Part shown: positions 44,701-57,166 of the stretch, in pieces
How positions within the stretch are numbered: the stretch's first letter is position 1
How the letters are laid out: every line of letters begins with the position of its first letter
Assembly: GCF_029962835.1 (NCBI RefSeq)
Contig: NC_080588.1
Coordinates: forward strand, 66,550,001-66,614,000
From: Magnolia sinica
Lineage: Eukaryota > Streptophyta > Magnoliopsida > Magnoliales > Magnoliaceae
Direction of reading: 5' to 3'
DNA length: 64,000 nt
Translations under genes and position numbers: made by a program
Notes under the pieces: model-generated
Seen by the model: the letters and a program-made list of their open reading frames with translations, nothing else
Database searches by the model: none
What the model was told of the DNA's origin: nothing

Positions 44701-47700
44701 AACTGTCCAACGACTAAAGCCTAAAAATACCATTAAATTCAATTTCATCAAGTTGTCTTTGATGTCATCGAGCTAGCTTCGATGACATCGAAGGTTGCTC
44801 GATTTCATCAATCCCAACATCAAATTTAAGACATCTCTGACAACAACAGTAAATTCGTTTTTAATCATCAATCAATCAAATTACGAATTTATTAGAATTT
44901 ATTTTTACTTTCTTGCTTTCTTTCCTCGTAGATTCGAGAAGTCTCTTATGAAGAGTCCAGATAAGCTCCATGTATTCAGGGTTCCTATCCTTGAATAAGA
45001 TGGTGATGGACCTCATCACGTTCATTCATTCCTATGTCACAATCATACCAATGGATAAGAAAGTAAGCAATATATATGGATTATAATAGAGATCTAAAGA
45101 TCCAATCATTGATTTTAGACTATCCATGATGCAGGTCTGTCTTTGAATGCTGATTTTAAGAGAAGGAATTAAATGTAATGACTTGACATGATTATTAGAG
45201 CGAGTGGGTGCATTGGACCACCAAACAATGTTATCGTTATTTTAGTATTGCCTATGGATCCGTATTTGTTGAAGGATTGTTTGCCGTTATTTTATTATTG
45301 CCTGCAGATCCGTATGTGTTGAAGGCACTAGATTTTATTTTATTTTTTATATGAGTATACCCAATTTCTTGCTTCCAAATAGACTGCATGCTACGCAATA
45401 CAATTTTATTTTTAATGTGTGGAACTCTTTTGTGTCTCACCCTGATTTATTTATTTATTTTGTTAGATCCACATTGTCCATCAATTTCTCCAAATAATTC
45501 TAAATCAGGACCCAAGAGTAAAGTACATCCAAAGCTCAAATGGACGACACCACAAAAGGTAGTGGGGATTGAATAAGCTACCATTGAAACCTTCCTAGGG
45601 CCAACTGTGAGGCTTATTTTTCATCTAACCCGTTAATAAGGTCACACATACCTAGATGAATTTAAAACACAATATCAACTTGATGAGAACCTTCTATGGT
45701 GAAAAAAAAAAAAAGATCTAAGAAGTACATCCTCCTATAGGACTAAAAAGGAGTGGGTTTTACTTCTCAAGCCTAGCTCCTGTATTTCAGACGTCAAGAA
45801 CTTGGGTTGCTTCAACGGAAATGTTGACATGTGGAAATTTTGTGGCCTCATCATGATGTTTGTATTTGATCCACTCTGTCCGTCACTTTTCATAACATTT
45901 TAGTATATGAGACCAAAAAGCAGTAATGCCACACTACAGGAAATAATGGAAATTAGATGCTTACTGTTGAAAACTTCTTAGGGCCACCGAAGGTCATTAG
46001 ATGCTTACTGTTGAAAACTTCTTAGGGCCACCGAAGGTTAATTACGATCAAGCTGATATTTGTGTTTTTTCTTCACCCGGGCCGTGTGACCTTATAAAGA
46101 TGTTAGATGACAAATAAAACTCACAATAGACCCTAGGAAATTAAGTTTCAACAATACTAGTTCAATTCCTGTTGGTTTATGTGGTCTGGTCCACTTAAGC
46201 TTTGGATGTGTCTCATTTTTGGCCTCATGCCCTAAAATAGTATGTAAAAATTGATGAAGGATGTGGATCTAACAAATAAATCATGGTGGGAAAAGGGAAA
46301 TTCCACATGTTAAATGTGTAGCAAAAAGTCTGCCTATTTTATTACCTCAGGTCATTAGGGATGATGATGTGTACCAATGATAAACTAGGCCACCGAATTT
46401 TCTTAGAATCCGGGTCTTCTGCTTGCACAAGCAGAAAAATCCTGCTTGTTGCAATCTAATTAGGCCACATCACACATTTGTAGCAGTGCCAATGATGACG
46501 TGAACCAAACATGGTGCAGGAAAATAGGATAGGATTTTTCTGCTTGTGCTAAGTTGTCCAAAGCTACTCGCTCGTGGTGTTGGAACACAGAAGTTACTCA
46601 TGCTGAGCTTAAATACACTATCAGACATATATATATCAATGACCGTTTTAGTGAAAATGTCTATGAGTTGATCCTTACATGAAAAGGTGAGAAGTATTGA
46701 CAATGCCCAGCTAATAATTTTCCTTGCAAGAAGTGACAATAAACTTTTATATATTTAGTACGTTCATACAATATTAGATTCGAGGTAATATGAATCGCTG
46801 CTTGATTATCAGGAAAGAAAAAAGGAAGGAAGGTAACATACTTAGTAATTAAAACGCCATGCTCAAAAGAAATGATCGTAACTACAAGACTTCATTAGTA
46901 GCATGTTTTATTAACCAATACCCCTACAAAAGAACAAGCAATAACCAATTATTTTTACTTTTCTAAGAAATCAAATTACTGCCAACGAATGTACAAAAGT
47001 CTCTAGTTAAGCATCTATCATTGGTAGAACCTGCCCAATTAGCATCACAATAAGCTAATATTTACATATGTTTATGATTAATATAAAAAAGTTATTTTTC
47101 TAAAGCTAACTTCACATGACAAAATATGAGATAGGCTACGTCAAGGTAATGTGAACATGGTATCCATATAAATTGACTGAACACACAAACAGCATAAGTT
47201 ATATCAAGACAAATAATAAACAAATAAATGAGCTTGCCAACCAATCTGTAATATGAAACATAATCATCAAGAACAACAGAGTAACAAAGTAGTGAAACTC
47301 ATTGTCCTGCCCCATCTAACTTGCTTTAAATTCCTTAAATATTCCTTTTCTCAATGCTCGTCATCTTGCAATCCAAAATGATAAACATATTACTCCTAAG
47401 AGTCTACCACCGGAGCAAGAGTAAGGACCCGAATAATACCACTGACTAACAATTATAAATATAATTAGGCTCTCCTACTAAAAAAATGGATTAAACAATA
47501 TTTCTTAGCCTAATGAATTATGGAATAATTGATAGTTTTAATATAATGAGCGAATAAAATTCCAAGACGGTCCACCGATGGACAAGGAAAGGTAAAAAAT
47601 CATCCAATCGTAGGGACTACCACTTGGTTAGCTTGCGGACCCGTACTTGATTGGTTGCATGTGGTGATCCGTGCATATGAGAAACAATGAGCCAAGGAGC

Positions 47701-50700
47701 TGAAACAAGGCCCAGCCCCGCCAGTGAGCTGAGAAATGGGCTTAGGATGATCTGGACCCAATAGAGAAATACGTATCCCATCAACGGTAAATAAGTCTGT
47801 GAAATGGGCTCAATTTTGGGCCTTTATACAATAAGAAAGCCCATTCCAACCCAATTAGTAATTGGGCTGGATTTGGGCATGTTCCATGAAAGCTCAGTCC
47901 AGCTCTGCTGCAACCTAACTTGAACCAATCTTTCTGTGATTATTATTATTATTAGTTTTGCAATGAACATTTTCATTATTGGACGCTAGTACATGGAGAC
48001 GCAGGTGGTGATCGATAATGGCATACTCCAAGTAACTTTGTCAAAGCCGGATGGGATTGTGACTGGCATACGATACAACGGCATCGATAATTTGCTAGAA
48101 GTTCGTAATGAAGAAGTTAATAGAGGTTATTGGGATGTCTACTGGAATGAACCTGGAGGCCCAGGGATCTTTGATGTGTAAGATCAAGATCTCTCTCTCT
48201 CTCTCTCTCTCTGAGAATGAAAAGTATGTGGCCCACCTTAAGTAAGGTTTAACTGCTTAATGGTTGAACACAGTGTCCCAACAAAGGTAAGTCATGATCA
48301 CCATGTCCTCGGTCAACATGTGCAATGCAGATGGTGAGATTCAACGGCAAGTAGATGGGCTCCACACCCATCTGTGCATGGGAATTCAAGCTGAGCTCTT
48401 TTGCCCAGGATCATGCCATATGAAGGAACTTGTTTCATGCTTACTTATATTGGGATTGTCTTGTTAATTATATTATATTAACAAAGAGAAAGATAATATA
48501 TTTATGTTTGGCAGGATAAAGGGGACTAGTTTTAAGGTGATACTAGAAGATGAAAATCAGGTGGAAGTCTCCTTTACAAGGACATGGGACCCATCCCTCA
48601 AAGGGACCCTTATTCCCCTCAACATTGACAAAAGGTGCATCCCTTCTTATCATATCCTCATTTTAATGAAGGCTATCAAAGGGCCAGGCCCGGCCCAATG
48701 GGCAATCGACCCATGCCACGATTATGGCTGTACATTGAGCTAAGTCGAGTCAAGGTGGGTCAAGTTTGGCTTGGCTCATTCGTGCTCTCCTCGAGTTTGA
48801 GCTTACCATTGGGGCTTGGTTTGTTTGCCAAACCTTTTGAGTTGAGCTCGAGGCAAGCTAGTGGATCGAATCGAGGCGAGCTTGCCTCGAGTCAAGTCTG
48901 CACCCAATCCGCACTTGATTTAACCCAGCAACCCGACTCAACTGACCCAACCCCTAAATCAAATATTCAATTAATAATGTGTGTGTGTGTGTGTAATATT
49001 AGATAGAGCCATAGAGGGTACCTTGTTGTTTGTATAAGAGAGAGAGAGAGAGAGAGAAAGGGGGGGGGGGGGGGGGGGGGGGGGGTGTTGGACGTCTAAG
49101 TTTTAATTTTTAAATTTTTTAAATATATAATATAAAATAAAATATATTCGAGTTGAGCCGAGCTCGAGCTTTGAGCCGAATCGGGTTCAAGTGAGTCGAG
49201 TTAAGCTCTACTATGTTCGAACTTGGCTTGTTTTCAAAACGAGCTGGGTCATATGAACCTTGGCTTACCTCGAGTTATCGTTCGAGTTGAGTCAAGTCGA
49301 TCTAAATTGAGCCAAGCCGAGAGAGCTTTTCAAACCAGCTTGGCTCGTATACAGCCCTAGCCACAATAGTCTGGAACATAAATGGGCTAGACCCCGGCTC
49401 AAATTCAACACCTTTTATATCGAAGCCTGCATGAGCCCAATCTAATCCCATTTACATCTTCCATGGGCCAGGCTTGGACCTAAATTTCAGCCCGCGGGTC
49501 AGTACCAGTTATAAATTTCATGCCTTATATTTATATGGGCTGCCCTGAACCTCACTCCATCCAAGTCTGGCCAGTTGATAACCAATAGCTAAGAAACTGG
49601 GCGTGGGTATTGGGCTATACTACAGAGTACCAGGCTCAGCCCCAAGGCACCTCTGATCTAGAGGTGGCAATGGTCAGCTTCAAACTTATTTCATAGTCAT
49701 TACAGGCCCAACCCATTTACTAAACGAGCCAAGTATTCTTGCCCAAACCCGACCCGTGACCCATTACCCTCTTACCTGACCTGACCCATTTAATTGTAAA
49801 TGGTTGGTCTGGCTCGACTCACCCAACCTAACCAGCCAAGACCCAACTCAGGTTTAAGAATGGAATATGACACTAAAGCTATCGCATACTAATCCGTACA
49901 GTAGATATCTGTAGACATTAAAAAATCATCTACACTTTCTTTATTTTGTTGCAGGTTGTGGGTTGGGTCATCTAGCCCAACCAATTGATAACCTATATGG
50001 ATGTGTTAAGTTAGGGTTCAACCCAAGCCCAACCCATCACATTTCTAGCACTAGTCTGACCTGTTACTTATTTAGCTTTGACGAACCCACCTCAAAAGCT
50101 GGTCAGGACCCGTAGGTCGACCTGACCATGCCAGCCCAAGGTGGGCTAGACCCTTTCTGGGCCCAGTTTAGCGTGGAACGTTTACTAAGACTTGTATTAA
50201 TGTAAAAGTCTGATGAAATGAAGTTTCAGGTTTATAGTGCTTCGCGGTTCATCTGGTTTCTACTCATACGCCATTTATGAGCACTTACAAGGCTGGCCTG
50301 ATTTCAGTCTCGGTGAAACTCGGATAGCTTTCAAGCTTCGAAAGGACAAGTACAAACACCTTCCACCTTCCTTTCTCTCTCTCTCTCCCTCTCATTGTAT
50401 GATCCTGTCCAAATTCCACAGTGGGGCCCACGTGGCTGCATGATCGAATAATCCTGCCTTTGATGGGTGACGATATGATAATCACACCGTTGGATAAGTC
50501 CTAATCCCTTGATCTTTGGCCATTTTTTGTTTCTAACCAGCCGTTTTAAAGGTTGCCGATCAAGATAGGATTATCCAACCAATGTGATATAGGAATTGTG
50601 GCTTATCCAAACAGGGTCCATAAAATGGACGGTCCAGATAATCCTTATTCAAATACATGTGTGATTGATTCAAAATGTTGATATCTATGTTGGATGTGGC

Positions 50701-53700
50701 CCACCTTTGCCAATCACACAGTAGAACTAGTGGGACATGGACCTCACTTGGAAAATTCTAAAATGATGCCTCAATTCCAATGAGTTACCAAACCACTCAG
50801 AAATGAATGGTTGACATTGTCCGATCGACGTGATTTTTTCAGCTATGGCCCACCTCATGAATACTCAGATACGTGATTGATGTCACAATGTCATTTTTGA
50901 AATTCTAGGTTTCACTACATGGCCATATCGGACGATAGACAGAGAATCATGCCCATGCCAGAAGATCGTGATCCCCCACGTGGCCAACCGTTAGCATTCA
51001 AAGAAGCCGTTCGTTTGATAAATCCAATCAATCCAGACCTTCAAGGAGAGGTAAAAGCAAATTCTAGTTTTATATCAAGCAGGTACCTCAATCCAAACCG
51101 TCCAAATCATTGGCCTCACTTTGGATGGGTCACAACCCAAATTTCACATTGGATGGACCATATTAACGGTCTGATGAGTGGGCCTTCGCTTGCTGAATTT
51201 GAACCGTTGATTATATTGTCACGATGCTATGATGCGCAGGTGGATGACAAGTACGAATACTCGTGCGAGAACAAGGACAACAAGGTCCACGGTTGGATAT
51301 GCTTCGATCCTCCTGTGGGCTTCTGGCAGATCACTCCAAGTGATGAGTTCAGAACTGGTGGGCCTCACAAGCAGAACCTGACTTCCCATGTGGGCCCTAC
51401 CACACTAGCTGTAAGCAGCCCCATATCCTTCTTCAATACAGGAATGTTATTCCATCTTTTGTAAGTTTGTTATGTATACTCAACAGATAGCTATTGGTGG
51501 ATCCTTGATGGACACAGTGATGGACGGTTCAGAAAAAGAACAATCTGAATTCAACGGACAACGGTCATCCAATGTAATAGAGATGACCATCCAAGTAAAT
51601 CATGTGTTATGATATGTCCATCCATGTAGAGCCCACCAAATGGACAGTCTAGATCATGTTGATGTCTTGTGGGTGGGTCGATCAACGGCAGAAGGCTCTA
51701 GAAGACCCACTAATTGCATCACATCCGTTCGAATTATTTTTCCATGATAAACTGAGATGCCTTGTGATTTTCAGATGTTTCTGAGCGGTCATTATTCAGG
51801 GGAAGATCTAACGCCGAAATTCACAAAAGGAGAGCCATGGAAGAAAGTGTTCGGCCCTGTTTTTATGTACGTTAATTCGTACGATAATTCGGGGTGGGCC
51901 GGAACCGATCCGCTTGCACTCTGGGAGGATGCAAAATTACAGGTTTGGATTCACCGATGATGATTGATATGTTCATATTTCTCTATTTCTTTGAGAAACA
52001 TGAGCATTAAAAAATTAAAAAAAATAATAATAATAATAAAATAAAATAAAATAAAGAACTGATTGTGCTGTAGTTGCACCGGAACACATGGATAGCCCAA
52101 TTAATCTTGCAATCTGCACCGTTCATTAGGTCCCATGCTTTATTAGCTGGCATGAAAATTAAACACCAATTGGATGGTCTTATCCATCACGAAATGTTAG
52201 GATCATCTTATCAAATTGATTCTCTGAAGTAAAATACAATCGATGACAATCCATACGAAATGGATGGTCGAAATTGTTGATTGGACTTTTTTTTTTCATG
52301 AACAATGTGGATACTCATTGGATTGTTACAATTATCCAATTGGTGTTTTTTTTTTTTCTTCCTTCTGCCTTGTCCCATGAAGTACTAGTGAACTGAATGT
52401 ACGTTCTAGATGTGTTGGTTGGACGGTCTCGTATACGATGAAATGTTCCTGCAATCCAATCAAACACAAGACTATATGTGCCATCAAAGGCTTGTATTTA
52501 GTTACATGTGCGCAGGCATGGCAAAGTCGTATTTGACTCTCAATGTTTGTTTGAACACTAAAATGATTGAGTGATACTGGATTTGAAAATTCAGTTGCTG
52601 AGTCAGCCATCGGTTGTGATCAACAACAAGGTGGTTTACAAAAGGATATGGATGAGTCTTTCTTGATAGATTCTTTTTACCGTATCTCTATGAACTTGTT
52701 CTTTCACTAATAATTGTAATAAAAAATTTTCAAATAAACAAAAATGAACAAATAAATAAAAAGAATGTTAAAACAATACTGATTCTATTAATATTTGAGT
52801 GAAGCTCATTACAATCGATAAAGTATCAAAATAATCTAGAAAATAAACAAAGAGAGAGAGATAAGTACTTGACCTGTTTATAAGAACAAATGATCAAGGT
52901 GAGTGGTCAGTAGAATGTGATCAGAAAGATGATCATTCAACTAAGGACTTGGTTGATTGGGATCAAACAACTTAGGGTTAAGGTTGTGAATGTTTAATCT
53001 AATCCTACGGTATTGTAGTGATAGTTATGGACACCAACAATATATGCTATGAGTAGACTATGTTAAGATAAACATAAAGATAAATGTAAAAGATACATTG
53101 TATTTGGCATGGGTTTCAAAATTTTCATCCCTCACTTCTTTTAAAGGTTGTCGAGGCGGTAAAATCATTGCTGGGTTTTCCAGCTGATCCCAACTCCTTC
53201 GGATTTACAACATGCATTCTGACTAAGGTGGTCTCCATAAATCTAAAACTGTTGATTTTTATATTTCCACTTTTACCAATATGATCTCATATTGAAAACT
53301 TCCAAAACCCTATTGCATTTAGATTTGGGATTAATCAGCTTCATTTCCATCATTCATCCAAAACCTTAAATCAATCAAATCATCATTGCATATGGATGAC
53401 CCACTCAATTGGTATTGTCACCTTTCCATGATCTTGATCCTGTCTGATTGTAAAACTGGTGGAACCAAATCCACTAGTTTAAATTCTCCCATCTTTTAAA
53501 TTTCGATTGATGTATGGCCAGGGGCTAAATTCACTAGTTTCTACCCTCTCCTGATTTGTGTCTGTATTGCGACCAATCTACTTGGATACTGAACCGATCT
53601 TTGGATATTTAGAATCTTTGAATACTGAACCGATCTTTGAATATTTAGAATCTTTGTAACCACTGCGAACTTTTTGAACATTTCTAAGAAGATATCTCAT

Positions 53701-56700
53701 TTTAGAAGGATTGCAAGAGCCGATTTATGGAATATATCATGGTCAAATCCATGGTAGGATTCTTTGGCCCTACAGAGTATATCATAGCCAAATCTGTTGT
53801 AGGATTCTTTCTCCTTGGTGGGTTTTTATAAACATGCTGGGCATGCGCTGCCTCATTAATTAGCATGTCACACGACATTTCACTCGTTTAAAGGCATCTA
53901 TACGGTTCTGCGTCATTGCGTTAATAACAGAATTTGTATTGCCGAACAAAGATCAAACAAAGATATCTTCATGCGAAAGTACGATTTTATCAGCATCAAA
54001 CTCATAATAACGACATCCGGTGACATTTCATTGATTCATGTTGGTGCGCTGAAAATGGGTGTAAACCTGAAAATAATAAAATCAATCAGTCTTTAATATC
54101 ACCTAAAATCTACAACGGTTCAGAATGCACTCGCTATGTCTACTGACAGTAAGTGCTCATGACTAACCAGGATTTATTATTGGATACGCACATACAAAGG
54201 CATTAAGACTCGGCCGAGTCCCATCCAACTTGTCCCAGTCGACCAAGACTCAGTTATACATAATCCAGTTCAACACCGAGAGTCAAGACTGGAAAGAGGG
54301 GGTGACATGACAGTACTAACGCTTCTCTTTGTTTTTCTCCAACGCAGATGCTAATTGAAGTTGAAAGCTGGCCATACAGTTTCCCAATTTCAGAGGATTT
54401 CCCTAACTCTGAACGACGTGGTTCTGTCAGTGGTAGATTACTTGTTAAGGATCGGTATGGATTTTTACATTTCTCACAATCGGTACTTCATATTTTTGAA
54501 GCCTTACCGGATGAAAACCATGCATTTCTTTCTTAGGTTTCTTAGCGAAGATTATATATCAGCAGACTCTGCCTATGTGGGCCTCGCTTTGCCTGGAGCC
54601 GTTGGATCATGGCAAAGAGAATGCAAGGTCACAGTGTTTGCCTGATGAAATACATTTGGTGTTATGCTATTTAAGAGTGCATCTTATACAGTGTTCTGTT
54701 TTCAGGGCTACCAGTTTTGGATTAGAGCTGACTCAGATGGGTTTTTCTCCATCAACGACATCCGGATTGGAGACTATAATCTCTATGCATGGGTGCCCGG
54801 TTTTATAGGAGATTACAGAAATGATGGGACCATTACCATCACTGAAGGTTAGCATCCAAGAGATTTATGTGCAGCAACTATAGGATTTTGGGCATGTGAG
54901 GCCCATGTTTCAAGGATCTAAACCATTGATATGTTGGGCTTCACTGTAGATTGAAGATCGTCACCCTTCCATATTTGGCCTTCTCTCTCTTGATAACATC
55001 ATATGGTTCAGATCTTTGAATATTGGATATCCACCCATCCTTGGTGAAGCTCATTATTTCAACGGTTTGGATCATCAGACCTTGGCCCCCACATGCACAT
55101 AATCCTGCTCTTGTTTGAGAGGCCGGATCCACCACAAAGCTTTTGAGTTTGAGCTTAACCTCCAACACGATGTGTGGGGCCCATTGTGATGTATGCATAT
55201 TCCTGCTCTCATGTTCTTTCTTCAGTTTATCTGTTTGTGTTTGATTTACTGAATGAACGGTGAAGATTTTCTGATGAGCATTGGTCATGATATAAAGTTT
55301 CAACGTCTTGTGTTTGATACATCTTATGATTTTTTATTTTTATTTTTTTAAAACATTGAAACTAGGATGTGATATTGACTTGGGTGATCTGGTATATCAA
55401 CCACCAAGAGATGGTCCCACATTGTGGGAGATTGGTGTCCCTGATCGTTCCGCGGCTGAGTTCTATGTCCCCGATCCTAATCCTATATATGTTAACAAGC
55501 TCTACATTAATCATCCTGATAAGTAAGTTCTAATTCTTTCCATCCACTGTTTGATCCTTAAATCTAATTGGTTTCATTTGGTACATTACAAGATTACAAT
55601 TGGAATAAACCATCCAAATAAGCCACGTTTGGCTGTTCAATCCAATTGAATTGTGATAGCTCCACTCATTATAATGAGCCTCCAAATTTCAATCAGGGTT
55701 GGTTGTCATTGTGAATAAACCGAGTGCCAAAGCCACTTGGGTTATCTCCCATCTAATGAATTGAATTGCAATTGGGTTCAATTGAGCATCCAAACGCAAG
55801 TAATTGTTGTCACTTATTAGTATATGGCTTTTTTTTAGTGCTTGGATTAGACCAGTTTCAACTGCTTCATTTTTGCCTCAATTCATTACAGTAGTAAAAA
55901 CTTCAATTTCTCTCTGCAGGTTTAGGCAGTATGGTTTGTGGGAGAGGTATGCTGATTTATATCCCAACGGAGATCTTGTCTACACCGTCGGTGTTAGTGA
56001 TTATCAAAAAGATTGGTTCTATGCACAGGTCACTAGGTGTGATTCCTCTAACCATCTTTCTGTTACAAAATTCAAGAAATCCATTCACACAATGGAAGTT
56101 TTTTGAAATGTATTTCGGCTATCGATACGATATCCTACTTCATGGTTTGGAAGTGGAGAACTCCACAATTTCCCTTCCCATAAACTGATTTGGCCCAATA
56201 CATGATCACCCAATTCGCAGATGCAACCGAGGAAGAATTTTTGAATTAAATGATTTGGGAATTTCCCCATTTGTGAAATGCAAGCATACAAACAGGCCCC
56301 TCAACCAACCGTGGACCGTTACATTATCTTTTTTAGTGCATGTTCACATAACAAGCACTCATGACTAAATACATAAACTTACTGCATTTTGTGATTTTGG
56401 TTCATTTGAATGTAGTTTTACAACTTCCGAAGATTTACATTGCAGGAAGAAAGACGATAAATCATACCAAGCAACCACATGGCAGATAAAATTCACACTC
56501 GACGCTGTCATCCAAAGCGGGACTTATAAATTGCGATTGGCGATTGCATCAGCTACGGTCTCTGAATTGCTAGTATGAGTATAACTATAAACTCAGTTGC
56601 GTTTGGATACACATGTGAATTGAATCGTAAACATTCAGTGTAATCATGTAGTGAGGTGAGTAGCCTCAAATTAGACTAGTAATCCCAATTAAAATTTATA

Positions 56701-57166
56701 GTGCACCCAAACGCACTCTTAAATCATTTCTCACGCTGATTATTGGCAGTAATGTGCATGGGATTATCCCTATCTCCCTATATGAATATAGATAATCTCT
56801 TGTGCTAATTTTAGAGAGGAGAATCAAATCGAAACCATCCAATCTATTATCCACTGTATCATACTAATTTGGTTCATGTTTTTGGTGCAGGTTCGATTCA
56901 ATGATCCAAAAGCCAATCCACCTCACTTTACAACTGGGCTAATTGGCAAGGACAACTCGATCGCCAGACATGGGATTCATGGGCTCTACTGGTTGTTCAA
57001 CATCGATGTACCAAGTGCTGTGCTTGTGGGAGGAGAGAATACGATCTTTCTCACTCAGGCGAGAAGTGTCAGCCCCTTCCAAGGGATCATGTACGATTAC
57101 ATCCGATTAGAAGGGGCCGCCGATCCCAATTCGAATAAGAAAAAATCATCTTGCCTTTTGTTTTAA
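38772..57166 (+). CDS. Rhamnogalacturonan lyase (PL4), copy C; complete 14-exon gene, 650 aa
   Basis: Predicted pectin RG-I backbone lyase. Exons: 38772-38813, 48005-48177, 48515-48634, 50230-50349, 50909-51050, 51240-51410, 51775-51942, 54348-54454, 54537-54627, 54706-54847, 55366-55522, 55920-56036, 56446-56572, 56891-57166. All introns are GT-AG, the sum is 1953 nt and no stop intervenes. N-terminal lyase domain about residues 15-310 (DNGILQVTLSKPDGIVTGI, LRGSSGFYSY, GETRIAFKLRKDK), fn3-like domain II about 335-425 (GSVSGRLLV), domain III about 427-645. Length fits plant PL4 lyases (about 640-680 aa). The start MSPIGVHLQIQDKH matches copy D and gives no signal peptide. An alternative ATG at 47993 (METQVVIDNG) would give 640 aa. 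Intron 1 is 9.2 kb because of nested retrotransposons. The C-terminus is KKKSSCLLF. Confident family call; expression unknown. Confidence 0.93.
39667..40256 (-). repeat. 3' LTR (left) of the 39.7-44.8 kb copia
   Basis: 590 bp, bordered at 40257 by a short purine tract on the minus strand. Confidence 0.88.
40600..44229 (-). pseudogene. Copia gag-pol remnant with mutated zinc knuckle and protease motif
   Basis: The gag start is at ATG 44229 (MGNTKFDIE). 43905-43291 is a 204-aa gag-protease piece, where the zinc knuckle reads CRTYGLFGHMKKDC (second Cys is Tyr) and the protease motif reads WILDKGASYHM (usual D-S/T-G is DKG). 43257-42727 holds the pre-integrase motif RIWHARLGHMSERGMKVL. 42866-42633 is the integrase core start. 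41743-41552 is RT (YKARLVVKNYTQREGIDF). RNase H traces lie near 40600-40900. Many stops; not functional. Confidence 0.85.
44285..44848 (-). repeat. 5' LTR (right) of the 39.7-44.8 kb copia
   Basis: 564 bp, pairs with 39667-40256. Confidence 0.88.
45415..46320. mobile_element. TIR element of about 0.9 kb in intron 1 of copy C
   Basis: The left arm GTGTGGAACTCTTTTGTG...TTTGTTAGATCCACATTGTCC is mirrored by the complement of 46245-46320 (TTTGTTAGATCCACATCC...CACATGTGGAATTTCCC). A tandem duplication of about 50 bp lies inside at about 45945-46045 (ATTAGATGCTTACTGTTG twice). No coding capacity. Confidence 0.65.
46470..47060 (-). mobile_element. Old copia 3'-end fragment shared with copy B intron 1
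   Basis: The minus-strand reading shows a DQLIDIFTKTV motif at about 46680-46650, the usual end of copia RNase H. The same fragment is at 8580-9850 in copy B, without the DNA element that interrupts it there. The remaining intron 1 stretch 47060-47990 is noncoding, with GGGCTTAGGATG repeats shared with copy D (63740-64000). Confidence 0.6.
48191..48212. repeat. (TC)n microsatellite at the exon 2 donor of copy C
   Basis: Starts a few bases after the intron 2 donor, as in copy B (10074-10103). Confidence 0.9.
48724..49359. mobile_element. GAGCTCGAG-rich element in intron 3 of copy C, with a 26-G run
   Basis: The ends are inverted: ATGGCTGTACATTGAGC on the left and the complement of CTCGTATACAGCCCTA on the right. 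Flanks GCCACGATT and GCCACAATA look like an imperfect 9-bp duplication. Copy B has the unoccupied site (AGCCACAATGG near 10625). The interior carries (GT)n, (GA)n and 26 consecutive G (49060-49085), then AT-rich sequence. No coding capacity. Confidence 0.7.
52600..54100. other. Unidentified 1.5-kb AT-rich insert in intron 7 of copy C
   Basis: Intron 7 is 552 bp in copy B but 2405 bp in copy C. The extra sequence has no coding resemblance. It holds duplicated blocks (ACTGAACCGATCTTTG twice near 53600; ATATATCATGG and GTATATCATAGCC near 53730-53790) and ends near GGTGCGCTGAAAATGGGTG. It could be an old LTR, but I found no matching ends. Confidence 0.4.

Larger units (their letters stand above)
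39667..44848 (-). mobile_element. Ty1/copia retrotransposon nested in the solo LTR
   Basis: LTRs at 39667-40256 (590 bp) and 44285-44848 (564 bp), TGTTGG...CAACAACA. TSD GTAAA is perfect (39662-39666 and 44849-44853). A degenerate primer-binding-site complement (GCTTTGATATCA) precedes the right LTR at about 44272, so it reads on the minus strand. The LTRs carry repeated GATGTCATCGA motifs near their ends. With the solo LTR it expands intron 1 of copy C by nearly 6 kb. Confidence 0.92.
39157..45039 (+). mobile_element. Gypsy-family solo LTR split by a copia element, in intron 1 of copy C
   Basis: Begins TGATGTAGAG and ends CCTATGTCA, the reverse complement of the LTR at 599-1323. TSD CAATC is perfect (39152-39156 and 45040-45044). 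Outer pieces 39157-39666 and 44849-45039 make about 700 bp, close to the 725 bp of the family LTR. It is a product of LTR-LTR recombination, later hit by the copia 39667-44848. Confidence 0.88.

Noticed and set aside
50919..51464. 181-codon continuous frame that could be read as a single exon
   Set aside because: It is exon 5, an intron without a stop, and exon 6. Copy B and the exon phases show GT-AG introns at 51051-51239; in B the same intron contains stops.
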